Positions 1 through 8,870 of a stretch of DNA of 8,870 nucleotides are shown one piece after another. The stretch's first letter is position 1. Every line of letters begins with the position of its first letter. The notes below the pieces were generated by a model. It was not told the DNA's origin. It made no database searches and was given only the letters and a program-made list of their open reading frames with translations. The position numbers were made by a program, and so were the translations under genes. Source of the stretch: an uncultured Rhodocyclaceae bacterium (GTDB taxonomy: Bacteria; Pseudomonadota; Gammaproteobacteria; Burkholderiales; Rhodocyclaceae); assembly GCA_903950295.1 (NCBI GenBank), contig CAJBAP010000123.1, positions 1 through 8,870 on the forward strand, given 5' to 3'.

Positions 1-1
1 C

Positions 2-3000
2 GATCCCGCCTACGAGCACGATGCCTGTGGCGTCGGCTTCGTTGCTCACATCAAGAATAAAAAAAGCCATGCCATCGTTGCGCAGGGCTTGCTAATTCTC
101 AAGAACCTCGAACACCGGGGCGCTACCGGCTACGACCCGCTGCTGGGCGATGGTGCCGGCATTCTGATCCAGATTCCCGATGCGTTCCTGCGTGCGGAAA
201 TGACCGGTCAGGGCGTTGAACTACCGCCACCGGGCAGTTACGGGGTCGGTATGGTATTCCTGCCAAGGAACCCGGAAAGCCGGCGCGCCTGCGAGGCCGC
301 GATCGAGCGCACGATTCGCTACGAAGGTCAAGTGCTGCTTGGCTGGCGCGACGTCCCGGTCGACAACCGTGGGCTGGCTCAGGCGGCCCGGGATATCGAA
401 CCGGTCATCCGTCAGGTCTTCATTGGCGGCGGCGAAGGGAGTGTCGATGCCGACGCGCTGGAACGCAAGCTCTACGTCATCCGCAAGGAGGCGGGCCACC
501 GCGTGCAGTCGCTCAAGCTGCCGGACGGCAAGATGTTTTACGTCCCCTCTCTGTCGGTGCGCACCATCGTTTACAAGGGCATGCTGCTGGCAGATCAGGT
601 GGGGGAGTATTTTCTCGATCTGCGCGACGAACGCCTCGACTCCGCCTTGGCACTGGTGCACCAGCGCTTCTCGACCAACACCTTCCCGACCTGGGATTTG
701 GCGCATCCCTTCCGCATGATTGCCCACAATGGCGAGATCAATACCTTGCGCGGCAACGTCAACTGGATCCGTGCCCGCGAACACGGCATCTCCTCCAAAC
801 TGCTCGGCGATGACCTGCCGAAGATCTGGCCGCTGATCTACGATGGCCAGTCTGACTCGGCCTCTTTTGACAATGCGCTGGAGTTGCTGGTGATGGGCGG
901 CTATAGCCTGGCCCATGCCATGATGATGCTGATTCCGGAAGCGTGGGCCGGCAACCCGCTGATGGATGAGGATCGGCGTGCCTTTTACGAGTACCACATG
1001 GCCCTGATGGAGCCATGGGATGGCCCGGCGGCAGTGGCCTTCACCGACGGCCGCCAGATCGGCGCCACGCTTGACCGCAACGGTCTGCGCCCGGCCCGCT
1101 ATCTGGTCACAGACGACGACCTCGTGGTGCTGTCCTCGGAAATCGGCGTGCTGCCGATTCCCGACGAACGCATCGTCAAGAAGTGGCGCTTGCAGCCTGG
1201 CAAGATGCTGCTGATAGACCTCGAACAGGGGCGCATCATCAGCGATGACGAAATGAAACACCAACTGGCGACGGCCAAGCCCTATCGGGAGTGGATCGAG
1301 AAATCCCGCTACTACGTGGATGAAATGCCAGAGGTCAAGTCCAGGGAAAAGCTCGCGGCGCCGCTGCTTGATCTGCAACAGGCCTTTGGCTATACGCAGG
1401 AAGATTTCAAGTTCATCCTCGAACCGATGGCATTGAATGGCGAGGAAGCCACGGGCTCGATGGGCAACGACAGCCCGCTACCCGTGCTGTCGAGCAAGAA
1501 CAAGCCGCTGTTCAACTACTTCAAGCAACTCTTTGCCCAGGTGACCAACCCGCCGATCGACCCGATTCGCGAGGAAATCGTCATGTCGCTGATCTCGCTG
1601 GTCAGCCCCAATCCCAACCTGCTTGGCGTCGACGAGACCGAGCCGACGCCGCGCCTTGAGGTGCATCAGCCCATTTTGTCGCCGGCCAATATGGCCAAGC
1701 TCAAGCAGATCGACAAGCTGACCAAGGGGACTTTCCGCTCTTTCGTGGTTGACATCACCACGCCAGCGGCGGCCGGTCTGGCCGGTCTCGCGGACGCTCT
1801 CTACCAGGTGTGTGTCAGCGCCGAGCGCGCGGTAGGCCAAGGCTACAGCGTCATCATCCTTTCCGACCGCGCCGTCGATGCCGCGCGTGCTCCCATCCCG
1901 TCGCTGCTGGCGTGCTCGGCCGTGCATCAGCATCTGGTCAAGACCGGTTTACGCACCTCGTGCAGCCTCATCGTAGAAACTGGCGCGGCGCGCGAGACAC
2001 ACCATTTTGCCCTGCTCGCCGGATACGGTGCCGAATCCATTCACCCCTGGCTGGTCTTCGAGAGCCTCGACGCGCTCGCGCCGACCTTGCCGGGCAAGCC
2101 TGCCGCCGATGATTGCCACAAGCGCTTCATCAAGGCGATCGGCAAGGGGTTGATGAAGATCATGTCGAAGATGGGCATCTCGACCTACCAGTCCTACTGC
2201 GGTGCGCAGATCTTCGAAGCAATCGGTCTTTCGTCCGATTTCGTCGCCCGCTACTTCACTGGCACGCCGACGAAGATCGAGGGCATTGGCCTCAAGGAGG
2301 TGGCACGCGAAGCGCTCAATGTGCATGCCGCTGCTTTCGGCAACGACCCGATGCTGGTCAATATGCTCGACGTCGGTGGCGAGTATGCCTTTCGCGTGCG
2401 GGGTGAGGAGCACGTCTGGACGCCCGATGCCATCGCCAAGCTGCAGCATGCGACGCGTTCCGGCAAGTTCGAGACTTACCAGGAATATGCGGCGATCATC
2501 AACGACCAGGGCAAGCGCCACATGACGTTGCGCGGTTTGTTCGAGTTGTTGCCCGTTGGCGCACCCGTGCCGCTCGATGAAGTGGAACCGGCGACCGAGA
2601 TCGTCAAGCGTTTTGCCACGGGCGCCATTTCGCTGGGCGCAATTTCGACCGAGTCCCACACGACCTTGGCCATCGCCATGAACCGTATCGGCGGCAAGTC
2701 CAATACCGGTGAGGGGGGCGAGGACCCGCGCCGGTTCCAGAAAGTTGGCGCTGGTGCAACGGTGGCCAGCGTGGTTGGCGCCAGTCGCATCGAACGCGAT
2801 ATTCCGCTGCAGGAAGGCGATAGCCTGCGTAGTGCGATCAAGCAGGTCGCTTCTGGCCGGTTTGGTGTCACTACCGAGTACCTGGCGAATGCCGATCAGA
2901 TCCAGATCAAGATGGCCCAGGGCGCCAAGCCCGGTGAAGGGGGCCAGTTGCCCGGCCACAAAGTTTCGGACTACATCGGTTTCCTGCGCCATTCGGTGCC

Positions 3001-4600
3001 GGGTGTCGGCCTGATTTCGCCACCGCCGCATCATGACATTTACTCCATCGAGGACTTGGCGCAGCTGATCCATGATCTGAAGAACGCCAATCCCAGCGCT
3101 GCGATTTCGGTCAAACTGGTTTCCGAAGTGGGTGTTGGCACCGTGGCCGCAGGTGTTTCCAAGGCCAAGGCCGATCACCTGGTCATCGCTGGCTTCGACG
3201 GTGGCACCGGCGCTTCACCGCTATCTTCGATCAAGCATGCCGGGTCGCCGTGGGAACTGGGCCTTGCCGAAACGCAGCAGACGCTGGTGCTGAACCGCTT
3301 GCGTGGCCGCATTCGTGTGCAGGTTGATGGTCAGATGAAGACGGGTCGTGATGTTGTCGTTGGCGCGCTGCTCGGTGCCGACGAGTTCGGTTTCGCCACG
3401 GCGCCGCTGGTGGTCGAAGGCTGCCTGATGATGCGCAAGTGCCATCTGAATACCTGTCCAGTCGGCGTCGCGACCCAGGATCCAGTGCTGCGCAAGCGTT
3501 TTACCGGCCAACCCGAGCACGTCGTGAATTACTTTTTCTTCGTGGCGGAGGAGGCTCGTCAGTTGATGGCCGAAATGGGCATTCGCAAGATCGATGACCT
3601 GATTGGACGATCCGACCTGCTCGACATGAAGAAGGGCATCGCCCATTGGAAGGCGCGTGGCCTCGACTTTTCGCGCATCTTCCACATGACGTCTGCGCCG
3701 GCCGAGGTGGCACGCTTCCATTGCGAAACACAGAATCACGGCATCGACAAGGCGCTTGATCATCAGTTGATTGCCAAGGCCAAGCCGGCGCTTGAACGCG
3801 GCGAGAAGGTGGCCTTCGAATTGCCGGTCAAGAACCGCAACCGCACGGTCGGCACCATGTTGTCGCATGAAGTCGCAAAGCGTTATGGCCATGCCGGCCT
3901 GCCGGACGAGACCATTCATGTCAGCTTGAATGGCACGGCGGGTCAAAGCTTCGGGGCTTTCCTGGCGCGCGGCATCACGCTGGAGTTGACCGGTGAAGCC
4001 AACGACTACGTGGGCAAGGGCCTGTGCGGTGGCAAGATCGTCGTCAAGCCGTCACAGGCCTTCCGTGGCGTTCCTTGCGAAAACATCATCGTTGGCAATA
4101 CCGTGCTGTATGGCGCCATCGAAGGCGAGGTGTTCTTCCGCGGCGTGGCCGGCGAACGTTTCTGCGTGCGCAACTCCGGTGCTACGGCCGTGGTCGAGGG
4201 TACGGGCGATCACTGCTGTGAATACATGACGGGCGGTACCGTGGTGGTGCTGGGTCAGACCGGCCGCAACTTCGCCGCCGGCATGAGTGGGGGTATCGCC
4301 TACGTGCTTGACGCTGACGGCAGTTTCGAAAAACGTTGCAACCTCTCCATGGTCGCCTTGGAGAAAGTTCTGCCGGAGGCCAAACAGCCGAACGATGGCA
4401 CGCGCCACAAAGATCAGGCGGACGAAGATTTGCTGATGGGTTTGATCCAGAAGCATCTCGACGAGACCGGCAGTGAAGTTGCGGTTCGCGTACTGGGCGA
4501 CTGGGCAAAATATCGTACCAAGTTCGTCAAGGTATTCCCGAATGAGTATCGCCGCGCGCTCAAGGAAATGGCCGCGAAGCAAGTAAAGGAGGCTGCATAA
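2..4600 (+). CDS. gltB: Glutamate synthase (NADPH) large subunit, 5'-partial
   Basis: Alpha subunit of glutamate synthase (GOGAT): hydrolyses glutamine, channels the ammonia and reductively aminates 2-oxoglutarate to glutamate in the cytoplasm, with electrons from GltD. The frame is open from base 2; 1532 residues are visible, and only the start codon and probably 5-20 residues are missing. Residue numbers count from base 2. The N-terminal class II amidotransferase domain has the nucleophile Cys9 (bases 26-28, context DACGVGF), HQRFSTNT at 220-227 and HNGE at 242-245. The central domain carries [12 protein letters not shown] near 514. The FMN/synthase domain has [10 protein letters not shown] at 903-912, a PGEGGQLPG motif near 975 and FDGGTGASP near 1065. 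The 3Fe-4S cysteines C1141, C1147 and C1152 fit C-x5-C-x4-C. The Gly-rich GXGXG beta-helix domain spans about 1309-1450. No frameshift or missing key residue was seen. It ends one base before gltD. The TTG at base 89 is not the start, because homology continues upstream through the catalytic Cys. Confidence 0.97.
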   Translation, partial: DPAYEHDACGVGFVAHIKNKKSHAIVAQGLLILKNLEHRGATGYDPLLGDGAGILIQIPDAFLRAEMTGQGVELPPPGSYGVGMVFLPRNPESRRACEAAIERTIRYEGQVLLGWRDVPVDNRGLAQAARDIEPVIRQVFIGGGEGSVDADALERKLYVIRKEAGHRVQSLKLPDGKMFYVPSLSVRTIVYKGMLLADQVGEYFLDLRDERLDSALALVHQRFSTNTFPTWDLAHPFRMIAHNGEINTLRGNVNWIRAREHGISSKLLGDDLPKIWPLIYDGQSDSASFDNALELLVMGGYSLAHAMMMLIPEAWAGNPLMDEDRRAFYEYHMALMEPWDGPAAVAFTDGRQIGATLDRNGLRPARYLVTDDDLVVLSSEIGVLPIPDERIVKKWRLQPGKMLLIDLEQGRIISDDEMKHQLATAKPYREWIEKSRYYVDEMPEVKSREKLAAPLLDLQQAFGYTQEDFKFILEPMALNGEEATGSMGNDSPLPVLSSKNKPLFNYFKQLFAQVTNPPIDPIREEIVMSLISLVSPNPNLLGVDETEPTPRLEVHQPILSPANMAKLKQIDKLTKGTFRSFVVDITTPAAAGLAGLADALYQVCVSAERAVGQGYSVIILSDRAVDAARAPIPSLLACSAVHQHLVKTGLRTSCSLIVETGAARETHHFALLAGYGAESIHPWLVFESLDALAPTLPGKPAADDCHKRFIKAIGKGLMKIMSKMGISTYQSYCGAQIFEAIGLSSDFVARYFTGTPTKIEGIGLKEVAREALNVHAAAFGNDPMLVNMLDVGGEYAFRVRGEEHVWTPDAIAKLQHATRSGKFETYQEYAAIINDQGKRHMTLRGLFELLPVGAPVPLDEVEPATEIVKRFATGAISLGAISTESHTTLAIAMNRIGGKSNTGEGGEDPRRFQKVGAGATVASVVGASRIERDIPLQEGDSLRSAIKQVASGRFGVTTEYLANADQIQIKMAQGAKPGEGGQLPGHKVSDYIGFLRHSVPGVGLISPPPHHDIYSIEDLAQLIHDLKNANPSAAISVKLVSEVGVGTVAAGVSKAKADHLVIAGFDGGTGASPLSSIKHAGSPWELGLAETQQTLVLNRLRGRIRVQVDGQMKTGRDVVVGALLGADEFGFATAPLVVEGCLMMRKCHLNTCPVGVATQDPVLRKRFTGQPEHVVNYFFFVAEEARQLMAEMGIRKIDDLIGRSDLLDMKKGIAHWKARGLDFSRIFHMTSAPAEVARFHCETQNHGIDKALDHQLIAKAKPALERGEKVAFELPVKNRNRTVGTMLSHEVAKRYGHAGLPDETIHVSLNGTAGQSFGAFLARGITLELTGEANDYVGKGLCGGKIVVKPSQAFRGVPCENIIVGNTVLYGAIEGEVFFRGVAGERFCVRNSGATAVVEGTGDHCCEYMTGGTVVVLGQTGRNFAAGMSGGIAYVLDADGSFEKRCNLSMVALEKVLPEAKQPNDGTRHKDQADEDLLMGLIQKHLDETGSEVAVRVLGDWAKYRTKFVKVFPNEYRRALKEMAAKQVKEAA
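4584..4592 (+). promoter_or_regulatory. Shine-Dalgarno site for gltD
   Basis: TAAAGGAGG, a near-perfect anti-16S match, lies 9 bases before the gltD ATG at 4602. It sits inside the last codons of gltB (encoding V-K-E-A), so gltD translation begins as ribosomes finish gltB. This supports the ATG at 4602 and stoichiometric GltB/GltD production. Confidence 0.85.
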
Positions 4601-4601
4601 C

Positions 4602-6062
4602 ATGGGCAAGCCCACCGGATTCCTCGAGTTCGAACGTCTCTCCGAAAGCTACGAACCTGTCGAGCAGCGCCTCAGGCATTATCGCGAATTCGTCGGTCAC
4701 CTGAAGGACGATGAGGCCAAGACGCAGGGTGCGCGCTGCATGGATTGCGGCATTCCGTTTTGCAACAACGGTTGCCCGATCAACAATCTGATTCCCGACT
4801 GGAACGACCTGGTCTACAAGGGCAAGTGGCGTGAAGCTATCGATACGCTGCACTCGACCAATAATTTCCCCGAGTTCACCAGTCGCATTTGCCCGGCCCC
4901 TTGCGAGGCTGCCTGTACGCTGGGCGTGAATGCCGCAGCGGTGGGCATCAAGTCCATCGAACATGCCATCATCGACAAAGCCGGTGAAAATGGCTGGGTA
5001 GTTCCGCAACCAGCTGCGACCAGGACGGGCAAGAAGGTTGCCGTCGTCGGTTCTGGCCCGGCTGGCCTGGCGGCCGCGCAACAATTGGCGCGTGTGGGTC
5101 ACGATGTCACGGTTTTCGAGAAGAACGATGCTATCGGGGGCCTGGTGCGCTACGGCATCCCCGACTTCAAGCTTGACAAGCGCCTGGTTGAATGGCGCGC
5201 TGCGCAACTCAAGGCCGAGGGCGTGAAATTCCAGCTCAAGACCCTGGTGGGTCTGGATATGCCCAGAGGTGTGGTGAATGATGCGACCAAGGTGGTTGCG
5301 CCGGCCAAGTTGATGAAAGATTTTGATGCAGTCGTACTGGCCGGCGGTGCCGAGACACCACGCGATCTGCCGATCCCGGGCCGCGACCTGGAAGGGGTGT
5401 ACTTCGCCCTCGAATTTCTTATTCCGCAGAACAAACAGGTCGGTGGCGGCAAGAAAAATCCGCTCTCTGCCACAGGCAAGCGGGTCGTCGTGATCGGTGG
5501 CGGTGATACCGGCTCCGACTGCGTTGGCACTTCCAACCGTCAAGCTGCGGCGGCCATCACCCAGTTCGAATTGCTGCCCAAGCCGCCTGAGCATGAAAAC
5601 AAGCCACTAATCTGGCCCTACTGGCCGACCAAGATGCGTACTTCGTCGTCACACGATGAGGGTTGCAGTCGTGACTGGTCGATTGCCACCAAGGAATTTG
5701 TGGGTGAGAACGGGAAACTGACGGCACTCAAGTGCATGCGCCTCGACTGGCAGGGCGGCAAGATGACCGAGGTGCCGGGTTCCGAATTCGAGATCAAGGC
5801 TGATCTGGCTTTTCTGGCCATGGGCTTCACCAACCCGGTGGCTTCAATGCTCGATGCATTCGGTGTCGCGAAAGATGGGCGTGGCAATGTCAGTGCAACA
5901 ACTGACGGTGCCGATTGCTACGCTACCAGCGTACCGAAGATCTTTGCCGCCGGTGACATCCGCAGAGGGCAATCGCTCGTCGTCTGGGCGATTCGCGAAG
6001 GTCGTCAGTGCGCGCGTGCCGTCGATGAGTTCCTGATGGGGACGAGCACCCTGCCGCGCTGA
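4602..6062 (+). CDS. gltD: Glutamate synthase (NADPH) small subunit
   Basis: Beta subunit of GOGAT, 486 residues, about the family's usual length (E. coli ~472). It oxidises NADPH with FAD and passes electrons through 4Fe-4S clusters to the FMN of GltB. The N-terminal ferredoxin-like region has two cysteine groups: C46, C49, C54, C58 (CMDCG...FCNNGCP) and C97, C101, C105 (CPAPCEAAC). The FAD-binding Rossmann motif GSGPAG is at 150-155, followed by an acidic strand end (VFEK). The second, NADPH-binding dinucleotide fold has GGGDTGSD at 299-306. The C-terminal FAD motif [19 protein letters not shown] lies near residues 449-467. The start is fixed by the strong ribosome site at 4584-4592 and by the family-typical MGKPTGF opening. 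The same fold occurs in other GltD-like reductases such as PreT and glutamate synthase-like proteins, but the position directly after gltB makes GltD clear. The gene starts one base after the gltB stop, and 17 bases separate it from glmU. Confidence 0.97.
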   Translation: MGKPTGFLEFERLSESYEPVEQRLRHYREFVGHLKDDEAKTQGARCMDCGIPFCNNGCPINNLIPDWNDLVYKGKWREAIDTLHSTNNFPEFTSRICPAPCEAACTLGVNAAAVGIKSIEHAIIDKAGENGWVVPQPAATRTGKKVAVVGSGPAGLAAAQQLARVGHDVTVFEKNDAIGGLVRYGIPDFKLDKRLVEWRAAQLKAEGVKFQLKTLVGLDMPRGVVNDATKVVAPAKLMKDFDAVVLAGGAETPRDLPIPGRDLEGVYFALEFLIPQNKQVGGGKKNPLSATGKRVVVIGGGDTGSDCVGTSNRQAAAAITQFELLPKPPEHENKPLIWPYWPTKMRTSSSHDEGCSRDWSIATKEFVGENGKLTALKCMRLDWQGGKMTEVPGSEFEIKADLAFLAMGFTNPVASMLDAFGVAKDGRGNVSATTDGADCYATSVPKIFAAGDIRRGQSLVVWAIREGRQCARAVDEFLMGTSTLPR

Positions 6063-6079
6063 ACTCGCGCGACCAGATC
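6063..6079 (+). other. gltD-glmU junction, no recognisable ribosome site
   Basis: This 17-base spacer (ACTCGCGCGACCAGATC) is the longest non-coding stretch in the window. It contains no GGAGG-like motif at a useful distance from the glmU ATG, no promoter-like hexamer pair and no room for a hairpin terminator. Read-through transcription and translational re-initiation after gltD are the simplest explanation (inference). Confidence 0.5.
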
Positions 6080-7399
6080 ATGCTGAACATCGTCATCCTC
6101 GCAGCCGGGCAGGGCAAGCGCATGCGCTCTGACCTGCCCAAGGTGCTCCATCCTGTTGCCGGCAAGCCCATGCTGGCGCATGTGCTTGATGCGGCGCGCG
6201 AACTCGCGCCGACGAAGGTTTGCGTGGTTTACGGCCATGGTGGCGAACAGGTGCGCACTGCACTTGATTCGACTGATCTGACTTGGGCATTACAGGAACC
6301 GCAACTGGGTACTGGTCATGCGGTAATGCAGGCCATGCCTGAGTTTGCTGCCGTCCCGCCAGCGCCGACTTTGGTGTTGTATGGCGATGTGCCGCTAATA
6401 CGTGCCGCCACACTGCGCCGCCTGATCGAAGCTGCCGGGGCCGACAAACTGGCGCTGCTCACCGCTCATCTGGACAGTCCGTATGGCTACGGCCGTATCG
6501 TGCGGGTGGATGGCAAGGTTACCCGCATCGTCGAGGAGAAGGATGCCGACGATGCCGAGCGCGCCATCCGCGAAATCAACACCGGCATCCTCGTTGCACC
6601 GGGCGCAGCGTTGGCGCGCTGGCTGCCGCAACTGGGCAGTGCAAATGCGCAGGGTGAGTATTACCTCACCGATATCGTTGCGCTGGCGGTGGCCGAGGGC
6701 ATGGATGTCGTGACCGCGCATCCGGATGCCAACTGGGAAACCGAGGGTGTCAACAGCAAGGTGCAACTGGCGGCACTGGAGCGTATCTACCAACGGAATG
6801 TTGCCGAGGCCCTGATGGAGCAAGGTGTGACGCTGGCCGATCCCGCACGTATCGATGTTCGTGGCCAATTGATCTGTGGCCGCGATGTGAGCATCGACGT
6901 CAATTGTGTATTCGAGGGCAGCGTGGTGCTCGGCGATGGTGTCCGCATCGGGCCGAATTGTGTGTTGCAAGACGCGACGGTCGGGCCAGGCAGCGTCATC
7001 GGCCCCTTCGCCCGCTTACGTCCCGGTACCGTACTCGCCGAGGACGTGCATATCGGTAATTTTGTCGAGGTGAAGAATTCTTCCATCGCCGCGCATTCGA
7101 AAGCCAACCACCTTGCCTACATTGGTGATGCGACGGTGGGTAGCCGCGTGAATTTCGGTGCTGGCACCATCACCTGCAACTACGATGGTGCCAACAAGTA
7201 CCGCACCGTGATCGAGGACGATGTCTTCATCGGTTCGGATACGCAACTCGTTGCGCCGGTGACGGTTGGTCGCGGTGCCACGCTGGGAGCCGGCACGACG
7301 CTCACCAAAGATGCACCGCCCGACGCACTGACGGTTTCTCGACCGAAGCAGATAACGATCACAGGCTGGAAGCGTCCGGCCAAAAATAAAAAGGGTTAG
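6080..7399 (+). CDS. glmU: Bifunctional GlmU: GlcN-1-P acetyltransferase / GlcNAc-1-P uridyltransferase
   Basis: Cytoplasmic enzyme making UDP-GlcNAc from glucosamine-1-phosphate, acetyl-CoA and UTP for peptidoglycan and lipopolysaccharide. The N-terminal pyrophosphorylase domain (about 1-225) has LAAGQGKRM at 7-15, Lys21, QLGTGHA at 75-81, the metal-binding Asp103 in YGDVPL, GYGRI, EINTGI and Asn225 (E. coli N227). The C-terminal left-handed beta-helix (about 248-420) keeps the acetyltransferase residues R314, K332, H344, Y347, N358, N367 and K373, matching E. coli R333, K351, H363, Y366, N377, N386 and K392. Oddity: the offset to E. coli numbering jumps from 2 at C294 to 19 at R314, so 17 residues, one beta-helix coil, are absent around residues 297-308. 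Length is 439, against about 453-456 usual. The ATG at 6080 is the only in-frame start that suits the LNIVILAAG opening. No Shine-Dalgarno is evident upstream. It is probably still active, since both active sites are complete (inference). glmS follows after 2 bases. Confidence 0.96.
   Translation: MLNIVILAAGQGKRMRSDLPKVLHPVAGKPMLAHVLDAARELAPTKVCVVYGHGGEQVRTALDSTDLTWALQEPQLGTGHAVMQAMPEFAAVPPAPTLVLYGDVPLIRAATLRRLIEAAGADKLALLTAHLDSPYGYGRIVRVDGKVTRIVEEKDADDAERAIREINTGILVAPGAALARWLPQLGSANAQGEYYLTDIVALAVAEGMDVVTAHPDANWETEGVNSKVQLAALERIYQRNVAEALMEQGVTLADPARIDVRGQLICGRDVSIDVNCVFEGSVVLGDGVRIGPNCVLQDATVGPGSVIGPFARLRPGTVLAEDVHIGNFVEVKNSSIAAHSKANHLAYIGDATVGSRVNFGAGTITCNYDGANKYRTVIEDDVFIGSDTQLVAPVTVGRGATLGAGTTLTKDAPPDALTVSRPKQITITGWKRPAKNKKG
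7388..7395 (+). promoter_or_regulatory. Shine-Dalgarno site for glmS
   Basis: AAAAAGGG lies 6 bases before the glmS ATG at 7402. It is part of the Lys-rich tail of glmU (codons for N-K-K-G) and overlaps the end of that gene, consistent with translational coupling of glmU and glmS. It is weaker than the gltD site. Confidence 0.6.
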
Positions 7400-7401
7400 C
7401 C

Positions 7402-8870
7402 ATGTGTGGCATCGTCGCTGCCGTTGCCTCGCGCAACATCGTTCCGGTTCTTGTCGAGGGCCTGCGCAAGCTCGAGTACCGTGGTTATGATTCCGCCGGC
7501 CTGGCGCTTCTCAATCCGGGCCTGATGCGTCTGCGCAGCGTCGGACGCGTTGCCGAACTGGCAGCCCAGGCCGAAGGGCAATCGGCACAACTGGGAATTG
7601 CCCACACCCGCTGGGCCACGCATGGCGTGCCCAGTGAAAGGAATGCCCATCCGCATATTTCTGGCGGTCTGGCCGTGGTGCATAACGGCATCATTGAAAA
7701 CTACGCCGAACTCAAGCAGGAGTTGCTTGCTGCGGGCTACAGTTTCACGTCCGATACCGACACCGAGGTGATCGCTCATCTGGTGCAGGAAGCGCTTAAG
7801 ACGGCTGCCGACCTGTTCGAGGCGGTGCAGCGCACCACGCGGCTTCTCGTCGGTGCCTATGCCATCGCCGTGCTGCGCGAAGGCGAAGAACGCGTGGTTG
7901 TTTCCCGTCACGGTGCGCCTCTGCTGCTGGGGTTGGGTGAAGATGGCAACTATGCAGCGTCTGACGCATCGGCGCTACTGCAAGTCACGCGCCGCATGAT
8001 CTACCTCGAAGAAGGCGACGTCGCAGAACTTCGCCGCGATGGCTATCGAATAGTCGGCGTTAGCGGGACGGCAGTTAAACGCGAGATTCACGCGAGCACG
8101 CTCTCGGCCGATGCCGTCGAGCTCGGCGACTATAGCCACTACATGCAGAAGGAAATCTTTGAGCAGCCTCAGGCACTCGCCGCCACGCTCGAAATGATCG
8201 GCGGTGCGCAGACCTTTTCGCCCAACCTGTTTGGTGTTGCCGCGCCGGAAATGTTTGCGGATGTTAGCGCCGTGCTGATCATCGCCTGTGGCACCAGTTA
8301 CCATGCCGGCTTGGTGGCGCGCTACTGGATCGAGCAGATTGCGGGCCTGCCGTGTACCGTCGAAGTCGCGAGCGAATACCGTTACCGCGTTTCGGTACCC
8401 AATCCCGCGCAACTGGTGGTGGCGATTTCGCAGTCCGGTGAAACGGCCGATACGCTGGCCTGCGTCAAGCATGCCAAAGCACTTGGCATGGGCAAGACGC
8501 TGGCGCTTTGCAATGTGCCCGAATCCGCCATCGTGCGCGAGTGTGCGTTGCGCTTCCTCACGCGCGCCGGCCCGGAAATCGGCGTCGCCTCGACCAAGGC
8601 GTTTACCACACAACTGGCCGCACTGTTCCTGCTGGCCGCCACGCTGGCGAAACAGGCCGGACGCCTGACTGCCACCGACGAGGCCGGCTATCTGGCTGCA
8701 CTGCGCCATCTGCCGGTTGCCGTACAAAAGGTCCTGGCGCTGGAGCCGGGCATTGCCGCCTGGGCGAGGCTGTTTGCCGACAAGCACCACGCGCTCTTCC
8801 TTGGCCGTGGTCCGCACTACCCGATCGCTCTCGAAGGCGCCTTGAAGCTCAAGGAAATCTCCTACATCCA
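7402..8870 (+). CDS. glmS: Glutamine-fructose-6-phosphate aminotransferase (isomerizing), 3'-partial
   Basis: Glucosamine-6-phosphate synthase: transfers glutamine amide nitrogen to fructose-6-phosphate and isomerises the product, the entry step of amino-sugar synthesis in the cytoplasm. The frame is open to the window edge; 489 residues are visible of a usual ~605-612, so about 120 are missing. The class II amidotransferase domain (about 1-240) begins MCGIV, so Cys2 becomes the N-terminal nucleophile after Met removal. It has EYRGYDSAG at 25-33, HTRWATHG at 68-75, HNGIIENY at 94-101 and Asp120 in SDTDTE. The first SIS sugar-isomerase domain has ACGTSYHAG at 295-303 and the phosphate-binding SQSGET at 343-348, then STKAFTTQ. 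The second SIS domain starts before the end, with LGRG and [11 protein letters not shown]482 and E485 match E. coli K485 and E488. The expected later catalytic His and C-terminal Lys lie outside the window. The start is set by the obligatory Met-Cys and by the AAAAAGGG site. It follows glmU as in the E. coli glmUS operon. Confidence 0.97.
   Translation, partial: MCGIVAAVASRNIVPVLVEGLRKLEYRGYDSAGLALLNPGLMRLRSVGRVAELAAQAEGQSAQLGIAHTRWATHGVPSERNAHPHISGGLAVVHNGIIENYAELKQELLAAGYSFTSDTDTEVIAHLVQEALKTAADLFEAVQRTTRLLVGAYAIAVLREGEERVVVSRHGAPLLLGLGEDGNYAASDASALLQVTRRMIYLEEGDVAELRRDGYRIVGVSGTAVKREIHASTLSADAVELGDYSHYMQKEIFEQPQALAATLEMIGGAQTFSPNLFGVAAPEMFADVSAVLIIACGTSYHAGLVARYWIEQIAGLPCTVEVASEYRYRVSVPNPAQLVVAISQSGETADTLACVKHAKALGMGKTLALCNVPESAIVRECALRFLTRAGPEIGVASTKAFTTQLAALFLLAATLAKQAGRLTATDEAGYLAALRHLPVAVQKVLALEPGIAAWARLFADKHHALFLGRGPHYPIALEGALKLKEISYI

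Noticed and set aside
59..65. Run of seven A just after the catalytic Cys of gltB, as a possible slippage or frameshift site
   Set aside because: The run reads AAA AAA A in the gene frame and does not fit the X XXY YYZ slippery pattern; the frame stays correct and N-K-K-S is plausible for the family at this loop.
89..91. TTG as the start codon of gltB
   Set aside because: The same frame is open back to base 2 and encodes [13 protein letters not shown], including the essential catalytic cysteine; the true start is left of the window.
221..3178. Long antisense open frames of 385 residues (221-1378) and 409 residues (1949-3178)
   Set aside because: They lie wholly opposite gltB, have no recognisable domain, are rich in His, Arg and Gln as expected of reverse-complement shadows in GC-rich genes, and have no convincing ribosome site.
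5173..5178. TTGACA inside gltD as a -35 element of an internal promoter for glmUS
   Set aside because: No AT-rich -10 hexamer lies 16-18 bases downstream; the region there is GCGCGC-like.
4560..5594. 344-residue antisense frame opposite gltD
   Set aside because: Shadow of a well-conserved gene, with no family motifs and the same shadow-type composition.
6061..6209. Ten-base repeat GAACTCGCGC at 6061-6070 and 6200-6209
   Set aside because: A single short GC-rich match, one copy in the gltD end/spacer and one in glmU codons, is expected by chance in this composition.
7975..8817. 280-residue antisense frame opposite glmS
   Set aside because: glmS in the forward frame carries all the expected motifs here; the antisense frame shows none and is explained by codon bias.

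Overview
The window is a piece of bacterial chromosome, densely coding on the + strand, with four consecutive housekeeping genes: gltB (5' end cut off) - gltD - glmU - glmS (3' end cut off). The gaps between genes are 1, 17 and 2 bases. There is no non-coding stretch longer than 17 bases, and I saw no RNA gene, mobile element, CRISPR array or terminator. High G+C, the long proteobacterial-type GltB, and the wording of GltD and GlmU suggest a betaproteobacterium, most likely Rhodocyclales-like. That placement comes from remembered family resemblance, not from a search.

Layout: bases 2-4600 encode the large subunit of NADPH-dependent glutamate synthase, starting about eight residues before its catalytic N-terminal cysteine. 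Bases 4602-6062 encode the small, flavin and iron-sulfur subunit. Bases 6080-7399 encode the bifunctional GlmU that makes UDP-N-acetylglucosamine. Bases 7402-8870 encode the first ~489 residues of GlmS, glucosamine-6-phosphate synthase; the gene runs off the right edge.

Functionally, GltBD turns glutamine plus 2-oxoglutarate into two glutamates. GlmS uses glutamine to aminate fructose-6-phosphate, and GlmU acetylates and activates the resulting glucosamine-1-phosphate (after GlmM, not in the window) into UDP-GlcNAc for peptidoglycan and lipopolysaccharide. Both GltB and GlmS are class II (Ntn, N-terminal Cys) glutamine amidotransferases, so the cluster places two large glutamine consumers on what looks like one transcript.

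The most notable signal is in glmU. Compared with E. coli GlmU, recalled from memory, the left-handed beta-helix of the acetyltransferase domain lacks 17 residues, which is one complete helical coil in that part of the fold. The reading frame and all the acetyltransferase catalytic residues are kept. I found no evidence of a novel system beyond this and the gene arrangement.
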